Origin: an uncultured Porphyromonas sp.
Lineage (GTDB): Bacteria > Bacteroidota > Bacteroidia > Bacteroidales > Porphyromonadaceae
Direction: 5' to 3'
Length of the DNA stretch: 64,000 bases
Assembly: GCF_902489635.1 (NCBI RefSeq)
Contig: NZ_CABUAN010000007.1
Coordinates: 12,339-76,338 of the forward strand
Positions 52,314-60,437 of this stretch are shown here, piece after piece. Position 1 is the first letter of the stretch. Every line of letters begins with the position of its first letter. The position numbers and the translations under genes are program-made. Under the pieces are notes generated by a model, which searched no databases, was not told the origin of the DNA, and worked only from the letters and a program-made list of their open reading frames with translations.

Positions 52314-55043
52314 CTAAAACTCTTGACCCATGATGATATGTATGTTGCTACCGCCACGCTGTGAGGAGCCGTCAGGCTTGTCAAAGCCATAGCCCCAGTC
52401 GAGTCCGAGCATACCTAGGAAAGGTAGCGTGATACGGAAACCGACACCAGCCGAGCGCTTGAGATTGAAGGCATTAAAGCTGCTGATGTCTCGCCACGCA
52501 TTACCGGCCTCGAGGAAGGCGACGCCCCATACGTTGTACTGTCCCTCAAAGAGAATGGGCACACGTAGCTCAGCCATCATACGCATATAGGCATAGGCGT
52601 AGTCATAGTTGCCACCAGCGATCGATCCGTTGCTATATCCACGTAGCGGGATGGTCTCGTTGAGGAAGTTGCCTACGTAGCCACTCATGTTGTCTCCACC
52701 CATGTAGTAAGTACCAAAGGGAGAACGCTTGAACGGTGTGTAGTGCCCGATGAAGCCTGCGTCTAGACGTGTCATAAGGACTGGCGTATACTTCACCGTG
52801 AGGGGGTTCATGAGTGGGGTAAAGACCTTGCCCGAGAACTTCCACTTGTGGTACTCCACAAAGCGGTATCGATCCTCTGACTTGAGGTTGATGTTGGAGT
52901 AGTCGATACCGTCCCAGAGTGAGTATGGAGGTGTAGCACTGACGGAGAGCGTAAAGGATGATCCACGACGGGTGTAGATCGGGTTGTCGATCGAGTTACG
53001 CGAGAGTGCCAGCGTGAGGCTTATGTCGTTAGCATGCCCATTGTGGAAACCCTGGAAGGTCTCGTAGACCCAATCACGGAGGTAGTAGTGAGTATAGTTG
53101 AGCGTAGCATTGACGTTAAACCAGTTGTCAGGCCAGTTGAGTCGCTTACCGAAGCCGACCGTGGCTCCGAAGATGTGCATCGACTGGTTGGGGTTGTAGG
53201 AGTTTTCCATCAGTGACTGCCTATAGCCACCATCGTATCCATAGCCACCATAACCACCATAACCGCCATAGCCGTAACCACCATAGCCGCCGTACCCACC
53301 GTACCCGCCATAGTAGCCTGGGTAGTAGCCCATACCCTGCGTACGATTATTATAGTAGCGGGTATCGATAGCGGTCTGCATGGAGTAGAAGAGCGATGCC
53401 GTAAAGAAGTTCGGACGCTTGCCTCCAAACCAGGGATCGGAGAATTGTAAGCTAAACGAGTGATAGTAGCGACCATTACTCATCGCATTGAGGGAGAGGG
53501 TCTGGCCATCGCCCTGCGGGATGAGACCACGATACGCCTTCGGGTGGAAGAGGTTGTAGATCGAGAAGTTGGTAAAGTTGATACCAGCACGCCCAATGAT
53601 ACCAGCCTGAGACCAACCGAAAGAGAGCTCAAACTTGTCATTGTTTCTGCGCTGCAGCGAGTACTCTATATCTACGGTACCCTCCTGCGGGTTGGGGATT
53701 GGCGTGGGGAAGCTCTTTTCTGGATCAAAGTGTCCGAGCTGATTGAGCGTCATCCAGGAGTTCATCATATCCTCCTTGCTAAAGAGCTTACCAGGCTTCG
53801 TAAAGAGCTCACGGCGAATTACCTCCTCGTAGATGTCATGGTTACCACGTATGATCACCTTGTCGATAGTAGCCTGCGGCCCCTCGACAATGCGTAGGTC
53901 AAGCGACACGGAGTCGCCCTCGACATAGGTCTCTACGGGATCTATGCCTGAGAAGATATATCCATTGTTGTAGTAGAGGTTGGTGACAGCATCGTCCTCG
54001 ACGTAGAGACGCTTCGTAAGGCGATCCTGATCATACACATCACCGCGCCGCATGCCGAGCATAGCCTCTAGGAGCGGCGTGGGGAACTTCGTATTGCCCA
54101 CGAAGTTGATATCCTTGATGTAGTAGCGGTGACCCTCCGAGATGTTGATGAAGATGTCGATCTGCTTCTCGTTTTTCGGATTTCGAGCGATAGAGTCTGA
54201 CAGAATCTCAGCATCACGATAGCCCGCTTTGTGATAAGCGTTTAGGATGTTGTGCAGATCCTCACGATAGACATCTTGGATGAACTTCTTGCTCTGGAAG
54301 AGCTCCAGGAAGGAGTTCCACAGGTTGCCACGATTGAGTCGGAAGGTCTCGTTCGTCTTCTTCATCGCCTTGCGCAGATCTGTATCAGAGAGTGCTTTAT
54401 TGCCTGAGAAGTAGATGTTAGCGATCTTCGTCTTGTACTTCTTATCGACCGTGATGCCGAGCTTGACATACCCCTCACGAGATAGGTCAGGCTGCTGATC
54501 GAAGGTGACCTCCATCTCGCTATACCCCTTCTCATTGTAGTACTTCTGTATCAGCTGCTCCGTGCGATCTAGCACATTGGGCGAGAGCTGCATACTCTCT
54601 CGTAGACCTGTCTTGGTCTGCAGGTCTTCCTGCTCCGACTTCTTGATGTTGTGGAAGGTCACCGAAGCGATACGAGGATGCTGCTCCAGCTGCACCTCTA
54701 GCCAGACCTTGTCTCCCACATACTTAGTCACCAGCACACGTGCATTGGCAAAGGTGCCATTGCGTGTGAACTGCTGCACCACAGCCGTTGTAGCAGCTCC
54801 TGGTATCTCTATGCGCTCCCCTACTTTGAGGCCTGTATAGCCTAGCAAGACCTCCTGATCATATCCCTGTGCACCCGTTATGGTCACACCCGCAATGGTC
54901 TTGGTGACGGGACGAGCGTAGTCGATCGGGGGCGCATAGACTGTATCGGCAGGAGTAGTAGCAACTTGTGCGCTCACAGAGGTGACTGCGAAGAGCGCTA
55001 TAAGTGCGAAGAGTATGTTGTGGTATCGTTGCATTGTCATCAT
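52314..55043 (-). CDS. bamA: Outer membrane assembly factor BamA (Omp85) with a Gly-Tyr-rich loop
   Basis: 909 residues: signal peptide (HNILFALIALFAVTSVSAQ), POTRA repeats from about 45 to 450 (KTIAGVTITGAQGYDQEVLLGYTGLKVGE begins the first) and a 16-strand barrel to the end. The VRGY/F signature of Omp85 lid loop appears as IPLRGYSNGSIAGG (about 800). It inserts beta-barrel proteins into the outer membrane. A peculiarity is a Gly/Tyr tract at about residues 567-610 (GGYGGYGGYG units) in what should be a barrel loop, encoded by 9-bp repeats at 53222-53336. ATG at 55043 or 55034 are both possible. It lies between uppS and ompH. Confidence 0.95.
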   Translation of the reverse strand: MMTMQRYHNILFALIALFAVTSVSAQVATTPADTVYAPPIDYARPVTKTIAGVTITGAQGYDQEVLLGYTGLKVGERIEIPGAATTAVVQQFTRNGTFANARVLVTKYVGDKVWLEVQLEQHPRIASVTFHNIKKSEQEDLQTKTGLRESMQLSPNVLDRTEQLIQKYYNEKGYSEMEVTFDQQPDLSREGYVKLGITVDKKYKTKIANIYFSGNKALSDTDLRKAMKKTNETFRLNRGNLWNSFLELFQSKKFIQDVYREDLHNILNAYHKAGYRDAEILSDSIARNPKNEKQIDIFINISEGHRYYIKDINFVGNTKFPTPLLEAMLGMRRGDVYDQDRLTKRLYVEDDAVTNLYYNNGYIFSGIDPVETYVEGDSVSLDLRIVEGPQATIDKVIIRGNHDIYEEVIRRELFTKPGKLFSKEDMMNSWMTLNQLGHFDPEKSFPTPIPNPQEGTVDIEYSLQRRNNDKFELSFGWSQAGIIGRAGINFTNFSIYNLFHPKAYRGLIPQGDGQTLSLNAMSNGRYYHSFSLQFSDPWFGGKRPNFFTASLFYSMQTAIDTRYYNNRTQGMGYYPGYYGGYGGYGGYGGYGYGGYGGYGGYGYDGGYRQSLMENSYNPNQSMHIFGATVGFGKRLNWPDNWFNVNATLNYTHYYLRDWVYETFQGFHNGHANDISLTLALSRNSIDNPIYTRRGSSFTLSVSATPPYSLWDGIDYSNINLKSEDRYRFVEYHKWKFSGKVFTPLMNPLTVKYTPVLMTRLDAGFIGHYTPFKRSPFGTYYMGGDNMSGYVGNFLNETIPLRGYSNGSIAGGNYDYAYAYMRMMAELRVPILFEGQYNVWGVAFLEAGNAWRDISSFNAFNLKRSAGVGFRITLPFLGMLGLDWGYGFDKPDGSSQRGGSNIHIIMGQEF
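53222..53336 (-). repeat. 9-bp tandem coding repeat in bamA (Gly-Gly-Tyr)
   Basis: Degenerate plus-strand 9-mers of the CCRTAnCCn kind encode GGY units over about 40 codons. The third-codon positions vary, so the tract is old enough to have diverged, but its unit number may still vary between strains. Confidence 0.75.
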
Positions 55044-55084
55044 TAAGAGATCAGATGGGGTCTGTGATATATGGGTCTGTGTTT

Positions 55085-55801
55085 TTACTGAAGCACCTTG
55101 CCAAAGCGTCGCTGGCGTGAAGCATAGTCTGCCAATGCCTTGTCGAGCTCTGCCTCATCAAAGTCTGGCCATAGTGTATCTGTGAAGTAAAGCTCTGTGT
55201 AAGCAGATTGTAATAGAAGGAAGTTCGAGAGTCTCTGCTCTCCACCTGTACGAATGAGCAGGTCGGGCATCGGCATGCCACTGGTGTATAGGTAGTCATT
55301 GATCAGCTCGGGACGAGCCAGATCGTCGCTACTGAGTCGTCCGGACTGCACATCCGCAACGATATGTCGTATCGCATGGCTAACCTCTGTGTAGGAGGAG
55401 TAGCTGAGCGCGATGCATAGGGTGATACGCTGACCATCCTTCGTCTGCTCCATAGAGTCTCTAAGCTGCGCAGCTGTCTCGGCGGGCAACTGGTCTATAT
55501 CTCCAATAGCTCGTAGTCGCACGCCCTCCTTGATGAAGCGTGGCGTGTACTCGTGGAGTCCCTCTGCGAGGAGCTGCATGATATAGCTCACCTCGGGCTC
55601 TGGACGATTCCAGTTTTCTGTACTGAAGGCGTAAACTGTCAGATACGGGATGCCTCTGTCTGCTACGGCTGAGAGAGTCCGCTCCAGCACATCGGTACCC
55701 TGCTTGTGACCGTAACTGCGAGACAAGCCTTTGCGCTGCGCCCAGCGTCCATTACCATCCATGATGATGGCTATATGCTGCGGTGTCTGTCCTTTCATCA
55801 T
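55085..55801 (-). CDS. uppS: Isoprenyl transferase (undecaprenyl diphosphate synthase)
   Basis: 238-residue cis-prenyltransferase that adds isopentenyl units to farnesyl diphosphate to give the C55 carrier for peptidoglycan and LPS. Landmarks: HIAIIMDGNGRWAQRKGLSRSYGHKQG (catalytic Asp), YLTVYAFSTENWNRPEPEV, LCIALSYSS (in place of the common AxNYGGR), and the C-terminal PMPDLLIRTGGEQRLSNFLLLQSAYTELYFTDTLWPDF. The serine variant in the ALSYSS motif is a small departure from the usual NYG. Its start overlaps the porG stop by 4 bp. Confidence 0.95.
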   Translation of the reverse strand: MMKGQTPQHIAIIMDGNGRWAQRKGLSRSYGHKQGTDVLERTLSAVADRGIPYLTVYAFSTENWNRPEPEVSYIMQLLAEGLHEYTPRFIKEGVRLRAIGDIDQLPAETAAQLRDSMEQTKDGQRITLCIALSYSSYTEVSHAIRHIVADVQSGRLSSDDLARPELINDYLYTSGMPMPDLLIRTGGEQRLSNFLLLQSAYTELYFTDTLWPDFDEAELDKALADYASRQRRFGKVLQ

Positions 55802-56532
55802 TTTGGTGTCTGCCAGTTAGGGTAATTATCCGATCCGTGACAGGGTTCGCTACGTTTGCCAAATTCATAGGTGATACTCACAACGAGGCCTATCGTGGCA
55901 TCGCCCCCCTTGATCCAGTCCACCGGCATCCCGTAGGGGTTGTTGAGCCAACCCGTCTGCTCTGTGGGTGTGTCCAAATGAGAACTAATGTAATAGGTGC
56001 CCTGCAGTGCGGCGATCAGGTTAAGTCGATTGCGGAGCTTGTACTTGATGCCTGTCTTGATGCCTGCACCTGGCAGGAAAGCCATCTTATGCGCCGCCAG
56101 GGTCGTGCCGACACTAAGCCCAGCACCTATATAAGGTACCAGAGAGCGGGTCTGCAGATAGCGAAACTTGTCGCTATAATGAGCAAAGTTGTACTCCACC
56201 CAGCCATTCAGTGCTAACAGATGAGAGGCTCCACGGGTAGCTTGGTCAGCCACTCTAGCCTGCGGATAGTCTGTCTGCGCATAGCGACAGTCGAAAGGGA
56301 GGAAGCTGTAGCCGAGTTCGCCCGAAAAGGCTAGTCTGAAGTTGTGATTGTAGCGAAAGACTACCCCTCCCGTTCCTCCTATCGGCACAAAAGGAATACG
56401 TCTATTGGCATCTCCTAGATAAGACGCCGCACCTACAGATCCGCCCATCTCATAACGATACTCCTGTGCCGTCAGCGAGACAGCACAGAGCATCAAGAGG
56501 AGAGGGGCCAGAAGGCAGGAGCGGGTCGACAT
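55798..56532 (-). CDS. porG: PorG-like outer membrane beta-barrel, type IX secretion component
   Basis: 244 residues with a signal peptide (LLAPLLLMLCAVSLTAQ) and a beta-barrel pattern (alternating strands ending in aromatic residues, e.g. YEMGGSVGAASYLGDANRR, RLAFSGELGYSFLPF, VPYIGAGLSVG). The N-terminal EMGxxxGxxxYLGDxN is the hallmark of the PorG/DUF6089 family. In P. gingivalis PorG associates with PorK/PorN of the T9SS and lies just upstream of uppS and bamA, exactly the context seen here. Function is therefore inferred with fair confidence from family plus synteny. Confidence 0.88.
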   Translation of the reverse strand: MSTRSCLLAPLLLMLCAVSLTAQEYRYEMGGSVGAASYLGDANRRIPFVPIGGTGGVVFRYNHNFRLAFSGELGYSFLPFDCRYAQTDYPQARVADQATRGASHLLALNGWVEYNFAHYSDKFRYLQTRSLVPYIGAGLSVGTTLAAHKMAFLPGAGIKTGIKYKLRNRLNLIAALQGTYYISSHLDTPTEQTGWLNNPYGMPVDWIKGGDATIGLVVSITYEFGKRSEPCHGSDNYPNWQTPK

Positions 56533-56550
56533 AAGTCTGCGAAGGTATAC

Positions 56551-57924
56551 TTACTGAAATCGTATAGGCTGTCCGATCCAAAGCGTAGGCGTACCGCCCT
56601 TGATCCCTCCGAAGAGGTAAATGCGTCCATCATCGCCACGGTAGAGTGCTAAGCCTTGTTGATGCTTCTGCCCCTTCTCATAGTAGAGCGATGGAAGTAT
56701 AGACTCTTCCGTCAGCTGCTGCCACATGGCGCCGTAGTTGAGAGATACGTAGGCACGCATAGCTGGTTGCTCCGCTTGCTTAGGACGAGCCGCAGGCTTG
56801 ACAAGTAGTATGGTTTGGTCTTGTGGCTCGTAGATCATCGCTCCAGGCAGGTTGCTGGGCCAGATCTTGCTCACGACACCAGCATCGTGCGGTGTGAGCC
56901 AGTCGAGTCCGTTGGAGGTGCTGTAGACAAGTGCCGTCGTATCAGCGACAGAGCCTCCGACTAGAAGTGCTACTGGATGATGCTCTACGATAAACGAGAG
57001 ACGTGCATTTTGCTCCAGAGGAAAAGCTGCTGGGACTCGTATGCCTCCCTCACTATTGAAATGTATCCCATCAGCCGACTTCACAGCTACGAGGGGCTTA
57101 TTCTCCCCTCTATGGTATAGATTGCCCAAGAGATAGGATGCTCTACCTGGCAAAGCATTGCTCTGCGCCCAGTCTCCCCCATTCGCATGATCGTAGCAAG
57201 CATGCTGACCAGTCTCCTGTAGACAGAGGATTGCATCACGGCCGCCCTGCTCCACGATGTCTACGATGGGTGCGTCGAGTGCCTTAGGTATTGTCACCTC
57301 TTGCCATAGCTCTGGCTCCTTATGTGAGGCACGCCATAGATGCCTCTCGCTGGTAGTACGTGTGAAGTAGTAGTAAGCCTCGCCATTGTCCACGAGACGG
57401 CTCAGCACGATGTCCTCACTCGTAGCAGAGGCTGGTGCTGGGTGTGCAGACTTCGTCCAAGTGTGGGTGTAAGGATCACGATCGTAGATGTTTATCTTGA
57501 GCTGATACTCCTTAGTCAAAGCAGCGTTCTTACGATGCTGCATGACGATGCGTACTCCCTCAGCATACTTGGACATATTGACCGTATCTAGGCCAGACTT
57601 AGAGGACTGCTCGACACCTCCTATGTACACCTTAGGGAGTGCATCGGGCGAGGCTACAATCTGTAGCTTGACCGTTCCGATTTTAGTTCCCTTAGGTAGA
57701 GGGCGAGCGTTGTATATCAGTCCTTTACGGTGATCTATGGAGAAGATCGTCTTCTCCAGTTCAGGGACAGACTTGTCACTCATCTTGAGTTCTGAGATCA
57801 GTACGCTCTCTATCCGAACATCCTCGACAATCGACTTGCGCTGGCAGCTAGGCAAGCTGATCAGTGGTAGCAAAGCTACAGCGAGGAGTAGGTATCTATG
57901 GAGTGATTGTATAGTGCGAATCAT
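56551..57924 (-). CDS. DUF6242-like lipoprotein upstream of porG
   Basis: 457 residues starting at ATG 57924; the earlier in-frame ATG (57948) would overlap the -7 box at 57946-57953. The type II signal peptide ends LPLISLPSC (lipid Cys at about residue 26). The first 130 residues look like an Ig-like domain (YNARPLPKGTKIGTVKLQIVASP). The rest holds repeated bladed motifs with ASY/Asp-box-like SADGIHF and STSNGLDW, suggesting a beta-propeller of the sialidase/BNR kind. The P. gingivalis locus has a lipoprotein gene in the same position (from memory). Role unknown; the porG linkage hints at envelope or T9SS work. Confidence 0.8.
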   Translation of the reverse strand: MIRTIQSLHRYLLLAVALLPLISLPSCQRKSIVEDVRIESVLISELKMSDKSVPELEKTIFSIDHRKGLIYNARPLPKGTKIGTVKLQIVASPDALPKVYIGGVEQSSKSGLDTVNMSKYAEGVRIVMQHRKNAALTKEYQLKINIYDRDPYTHTWTKSAHPAPASATSEDIVLSRLVDNGEAYYYFTRTTSERHLWRASHKEPELWQEVTIPKALDAPIVDIVEQGGRDAILCLQETGQHACYDHANGGDWAQSNALPGRASYLLGNLYHRGENKPLVAVKSADGIHFNSEGGIRVPAAFPLEQNARLSFIVEHHPVALLVGGSVADTTALVYSTSNGLDWLTPHDAGVVSKIWPSNLPGAMIYEPQDQTILLVKPAARPKQAEQPAMRAYVSLNYGAMWQQLTEESILPSLYYEKGQKHQQGLALYRGDDGRIYLFGGIKGGTPTLWIGQPIRFQ

Positions 57925-57945
57925 ATAGAATACTTGATATGAAGA

Positions 57946-57953
57946 CAAAGATA
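57946..57953 (-). promoter_or_regulatory. -7 box of the lipoprotein-porG-uppS-bamA-ompH operon
   Basis: CAAAGATA, minus TATCTTTG, 22 bp before ATG 57924. It sets the start choice for the lipoprotein. Confidence 0.6.
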
Positions 57954-57967
57954 CTACTTCCCACGAA

Positions 57968-58106
57968 ATTAGAGGTTAGACTTTAGAAGTTAGAGAGACT
58001 ACACGCCAAAGGATACGAGAAGAGGTCTAACTTCTATCCTCTAATCTCTAACTTCTAATCTCTAACTTCTAATCTCTAATTTCTAACCTCTAACTTCTAA
58101 AGTCTA
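57968..58106. repeat. Heptamer repeats TTAGARR in two opposed blocks
   Basis: Plus-strand TTAGAGG, TTAGACT, TTAGAAG and TTAGAGA occupy 57968-57997. The block 58037-58106 carries the same heptamers on the minus strand, about ten in a row. TAGACTTTAGAAGTTAG (57977-57993) is the exact reverse complement of 58090-58106, so the ends can form a 17-bp stem that includes the mrp stop codon. It may act as a terminator of mrp. Confidence 0.8.
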
Positions 58107-59219
58107 GTGCGACACATGCACCCGCTTGGTGGCGGGAGCCATCGTCAGTCTCTCCTGCACGCGCTCCGTCACAGCCGTGGCTAGCTCAGCGAAGTAGTGG
58201 CTCATCACCTGGTCACTCTGCGCAGCTATCGGCTCTCCAGCATCGCCAGCCTCGCAGACACTCTGCACGAGTGGCAGCTGTCCGAGGAGCGGTATGTTAA
58301 ATTGCTCAGCCAACCGCTTACCACCGTCACGACCGAAGATGTAGTACTTATTGTCGGGCAGCTCGGCTGGCGTAAACCAAGACATATTCTCCACCAAGCC
58401 GAGGATAGGCACATTGACCGGGTCGGTCTGGAAGAGGTTGATCCCCTTCATCGCATCGACGAGAGCCACCTCTTGCGGTGTGGTCACAACGATAGCACCC
58501 GTGAGCGGTAGCGTCTGGACTAGCGTCAGAGCTATATCTCCCGTCCCAGGAGGCATATCAATGAGTAAGTAGTCCAGCTCTCCCCAGTGTCCCTCTGTGA
58601 GGAGCTGCTTGAGCGCATTCGAGGCCATCGTACCGCGCCATAGGAGCGCTTGGTCAGGACGTACGAAGAAGCCGATCGAGAGCATCTTGATCCCCTCTGT
58701 CACAACAATGGGAGCGATACGATCCTTGCCGTCTACCTCCTCAGCAACAGGACGGGCATCCTCACAGTGAAACATCTTCGGCATCGACGGCCCATAGATG
58801 TCGGCATCGAGGAGCCCTACTTTGTACCCTTGGCGAGCCAAAGCTACCGCTAAGTTGCTCGTGACGGTACTCTTGCCGACACCTCCCTTGCCACTGAAGA
58901 TGGCGATCGTATTGGAGACCATCGGGAGTGGATTCTCTACCTCAGGCTGCTCAGGCTCCTCTCTAAAAGTTGCCTTGATACGTCCCGCCACATCTGCCTC
59001 TGCATCGAGGAAGGTGAGGATGGCGGTCTCAGCTGCTTTGACCACGGAGCGTGCAAAGGGGTCTCGCACACGGGGAAAGTGTAGCGTCAGAGAGATCTGT
59101 CGGCCCTCTATCTGTATGTCGTCAGTCACGATGCCGGAAGAGACAATGTCCGTACCCGTACCTGGATAACGCACATTGCGTAGCGCATCTAGTACCTGCT
59201 CGGTTGTATAGCTATTCAT
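58104..59219 (-). CDS. mrp: Mrp/NBP35-family iron-sulfur cluster carrier ATPase
   Basis: 371-residue P-loop NTPase thought to carry Fe-S clusters to target proteins. An N-terminal MIP18/DUF59 domain (1-85) precedes the ATPase, with deviant Walker A IFSGKGGVGKSTVTSNLAVALA, LLDADIYGPSMPKMF and LLIDMPPGTGDIALTL. The segment NMSWFTPAELPDNKYYIFG stands where other Mrp proteins have the CxxC cluster ligands; no cysteine pair is seen here, which recalls other Bacteroidetes versions and leaves cluster binding open. It follows trmB by 29 bp on the same strand. Confidence 0.92.
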   Translation of the reverse strand: MNSYTTEQVLDALRNVRYPGTGTDIVSSGIVTDDIQIEGRQISLTLHFPRVRDPFARSVVKAAETAILTFLDAEADVAGRIKATFREEPEQPEVENPLPMVSNTIAIFSGKGGVGKSTVTSNLAVALARQGYKVGLLDADIYGPSMPKMFHCEDARPVAEEVDGKDRIAPIVVTEGIKMLSIGFFVRPDQALLWRGTMASNALKQLLTEGHWGELDYLLIDMPPGTGDIALTLVQTLPLTGAIVVTTPQEVALVDAMKGINLFQTDPVNVPILGLVENMSWFTPAELPDNKYYIFGRDGGKRLAEQFNIPLLGQLPLVQSVCEAGDAGEPIAAQSDQVMSHYFAELATAVTERVQERLTMAPATKRVHVSH

Positions 59220-59248
59220 ATCTTGTTTCTGTTTTTGGGTCTAAGCTT

Positions 59249-60043
59249 TTATTCCTCCTGAGCAAAGGCTTGCTCCACTTGGTGCAAGAGTCCACCTGGT
59301 ACTTGCGACCAACTGGTATAGTCATCATGCTCCGGCTCACACTCGGGCTCTAGCCATTGCTCGCGCATAGGTAGAGCGAAGCGGATATACTTGATCATCT
59401 TACCTCTGCCCAGCCACTGCTTCTCGTAGTGAGTCAGAACGCGCGGTATGCCATACTGTGTCAGCAGCTGCTCCTCTTGGTAGAGGTCAGGCAGTGCCAC
59501 TAAGGGCTGGATGCCATTCACCTCCAGCAGACTCAGCGTGTACTCATAGAGGAAGGTGCTATCCGTCTTAAGATGCACCACTCCGTCAGGCTTGAGATAG
59601 CGATTGTAACTAGCCAAAAAAGCCGAAGAGAGAAGTCTAGCACGAGTCCGCTTCATCTGCGGATCGGGAAAGGTGATCCACAGTTCACTCACCTCCCCTG
59701 GAGCAAAGGCCAGTGGCAGCAGATTGATATCGGTACGTAGGAACGCAGCGTTGGAGAGCCCTTTGTCCAACGCCTCCGTGGCACCATGCCACATACGCGC
59801 CCCCTTACGATCCACTCCGATATAGTTGTGGGTGACATCTTGCTGAGCCAGTGCGACCGTGTACTCGCCTCGCCCGCAGCCCAACTCTAAGATGAGCGGG
59901 CGATCCTCATCAAAGGCTCGCTCGCTCCACCCTCCAGCTATTTGTCCTGCCACCTCTGGGGAGGAAAGCTCTGCATAGCCATACTCATACACATTGGGAT
60001 AGCTATGCAGGTCGGCAAATTTCTCCAGCTTACGTCTAGCCAT
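59249..60043 (-). CDS. trmB: tRNA (guanine-N7-)-methyltransferase
   Basis: 264-residue SAM-dependent enzyme methylating G46 of tRNAs. The SAM loop is LILELGCGRGEYTVALAQQ, IGVDRKGARMWHGA holds the acidic/basic partner, and the TrmB signature is ELWITFPDPQMKRTRARLLSSAFL. The C-terminus adds a tail of about 35 residues ending in acidic residues (EPECEPEHDDYTSWSQVPGGLLHQVEQAF) not usual in short TrmB. A 107-residue gene lies 25 bp upstream and mrp 29 bp downstream, suggesting one operon. Confidence 0.95.
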   Translation of the reverse strand: MARRKLEKFADLHSYPNVYEYGYAELSSPEVAGQIAGGWSERAFDEDRPLILELGCGRGEYTVALAQQDVTHNYIGVDRKGARMWHGATEALDKGLSNAAFLRTDINLLPLAFAPGEVSELWITFPDPQMKRTRARLLSSAFLASYNRYLKPDGVVHLKTDSTFLYEYTLSLLEVNGIQPLVALPDLYQEEQLLTQYGIPRVLTHYEKQWLGRGKMIKYIRFALPMREQWLEPECEPEHDDYTSWSQVPGGLLHQVEQAFAQEE

Positions 60044-60068
60044 AGGCGTACCTCAGCATCGATTACGT

Positions 60069-60392
60069 CTACTCCTCGTCAGTATCGATTACGTCGACTA
60101 GCCCCTCCTTGGCATAGTAGTCGTAGAGCGTGGAGATCAGGTCATACGCATCATCCTCGTGCATCTTGACACCCATATCCTCGCTCAGACGACCAGAGAC
60201 AAAGTTGGCCATCTCATCTATATCGAGATAGCCCTCCTCGTCATCTACCCCCTCGGAGTACTCGTCACAGAGATCCATGACGTAGAGAAAGATCTCGTCA
60301 TCATCATACTCCTTGACAAAGGAGGGATCTAGATGGTTGCGCAGATACTGGATCGCATTGCGATCGAGCTGCTCAAAGTCTATGTCTGCCAT
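60069..60392 (-). CDS. Small acidic protein, conserved-hypothetical-like
   Basis: 107 residues, very acidic (about one third Asp/Glu), no cysteine pair or signal peptide. The sequence has DFEQLDRNAIQYLRNHLDPSF, then KEYDDDEIFLYVMDLCDEY, VDDEEGYLDIDEMANFV, and ends HEDDAYDLISTLYDYYAKEGL. The pattern suggests an all-helical bundle. I do not know the family. Strong frame quality, tight linkage to trmB and mrp and the acidic bias make it a real gene. Confidence 0.8.
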   Translation of the reverse strand: MADIDFEQLDRNAIQYLRNHLDPSFVKEYDDDEIFLYVMDLCDEYSEGVDDEEGYLDIDEMANFVSGRLSEDMGVKMHEDDAYDLISTLYDYYAKEGLVDVIDTDEE

Positions 60393-60437
60393 GATACTAT
60401 ATATTGTATAAGTTATAAGTCTGCAACTGGGTTCACA

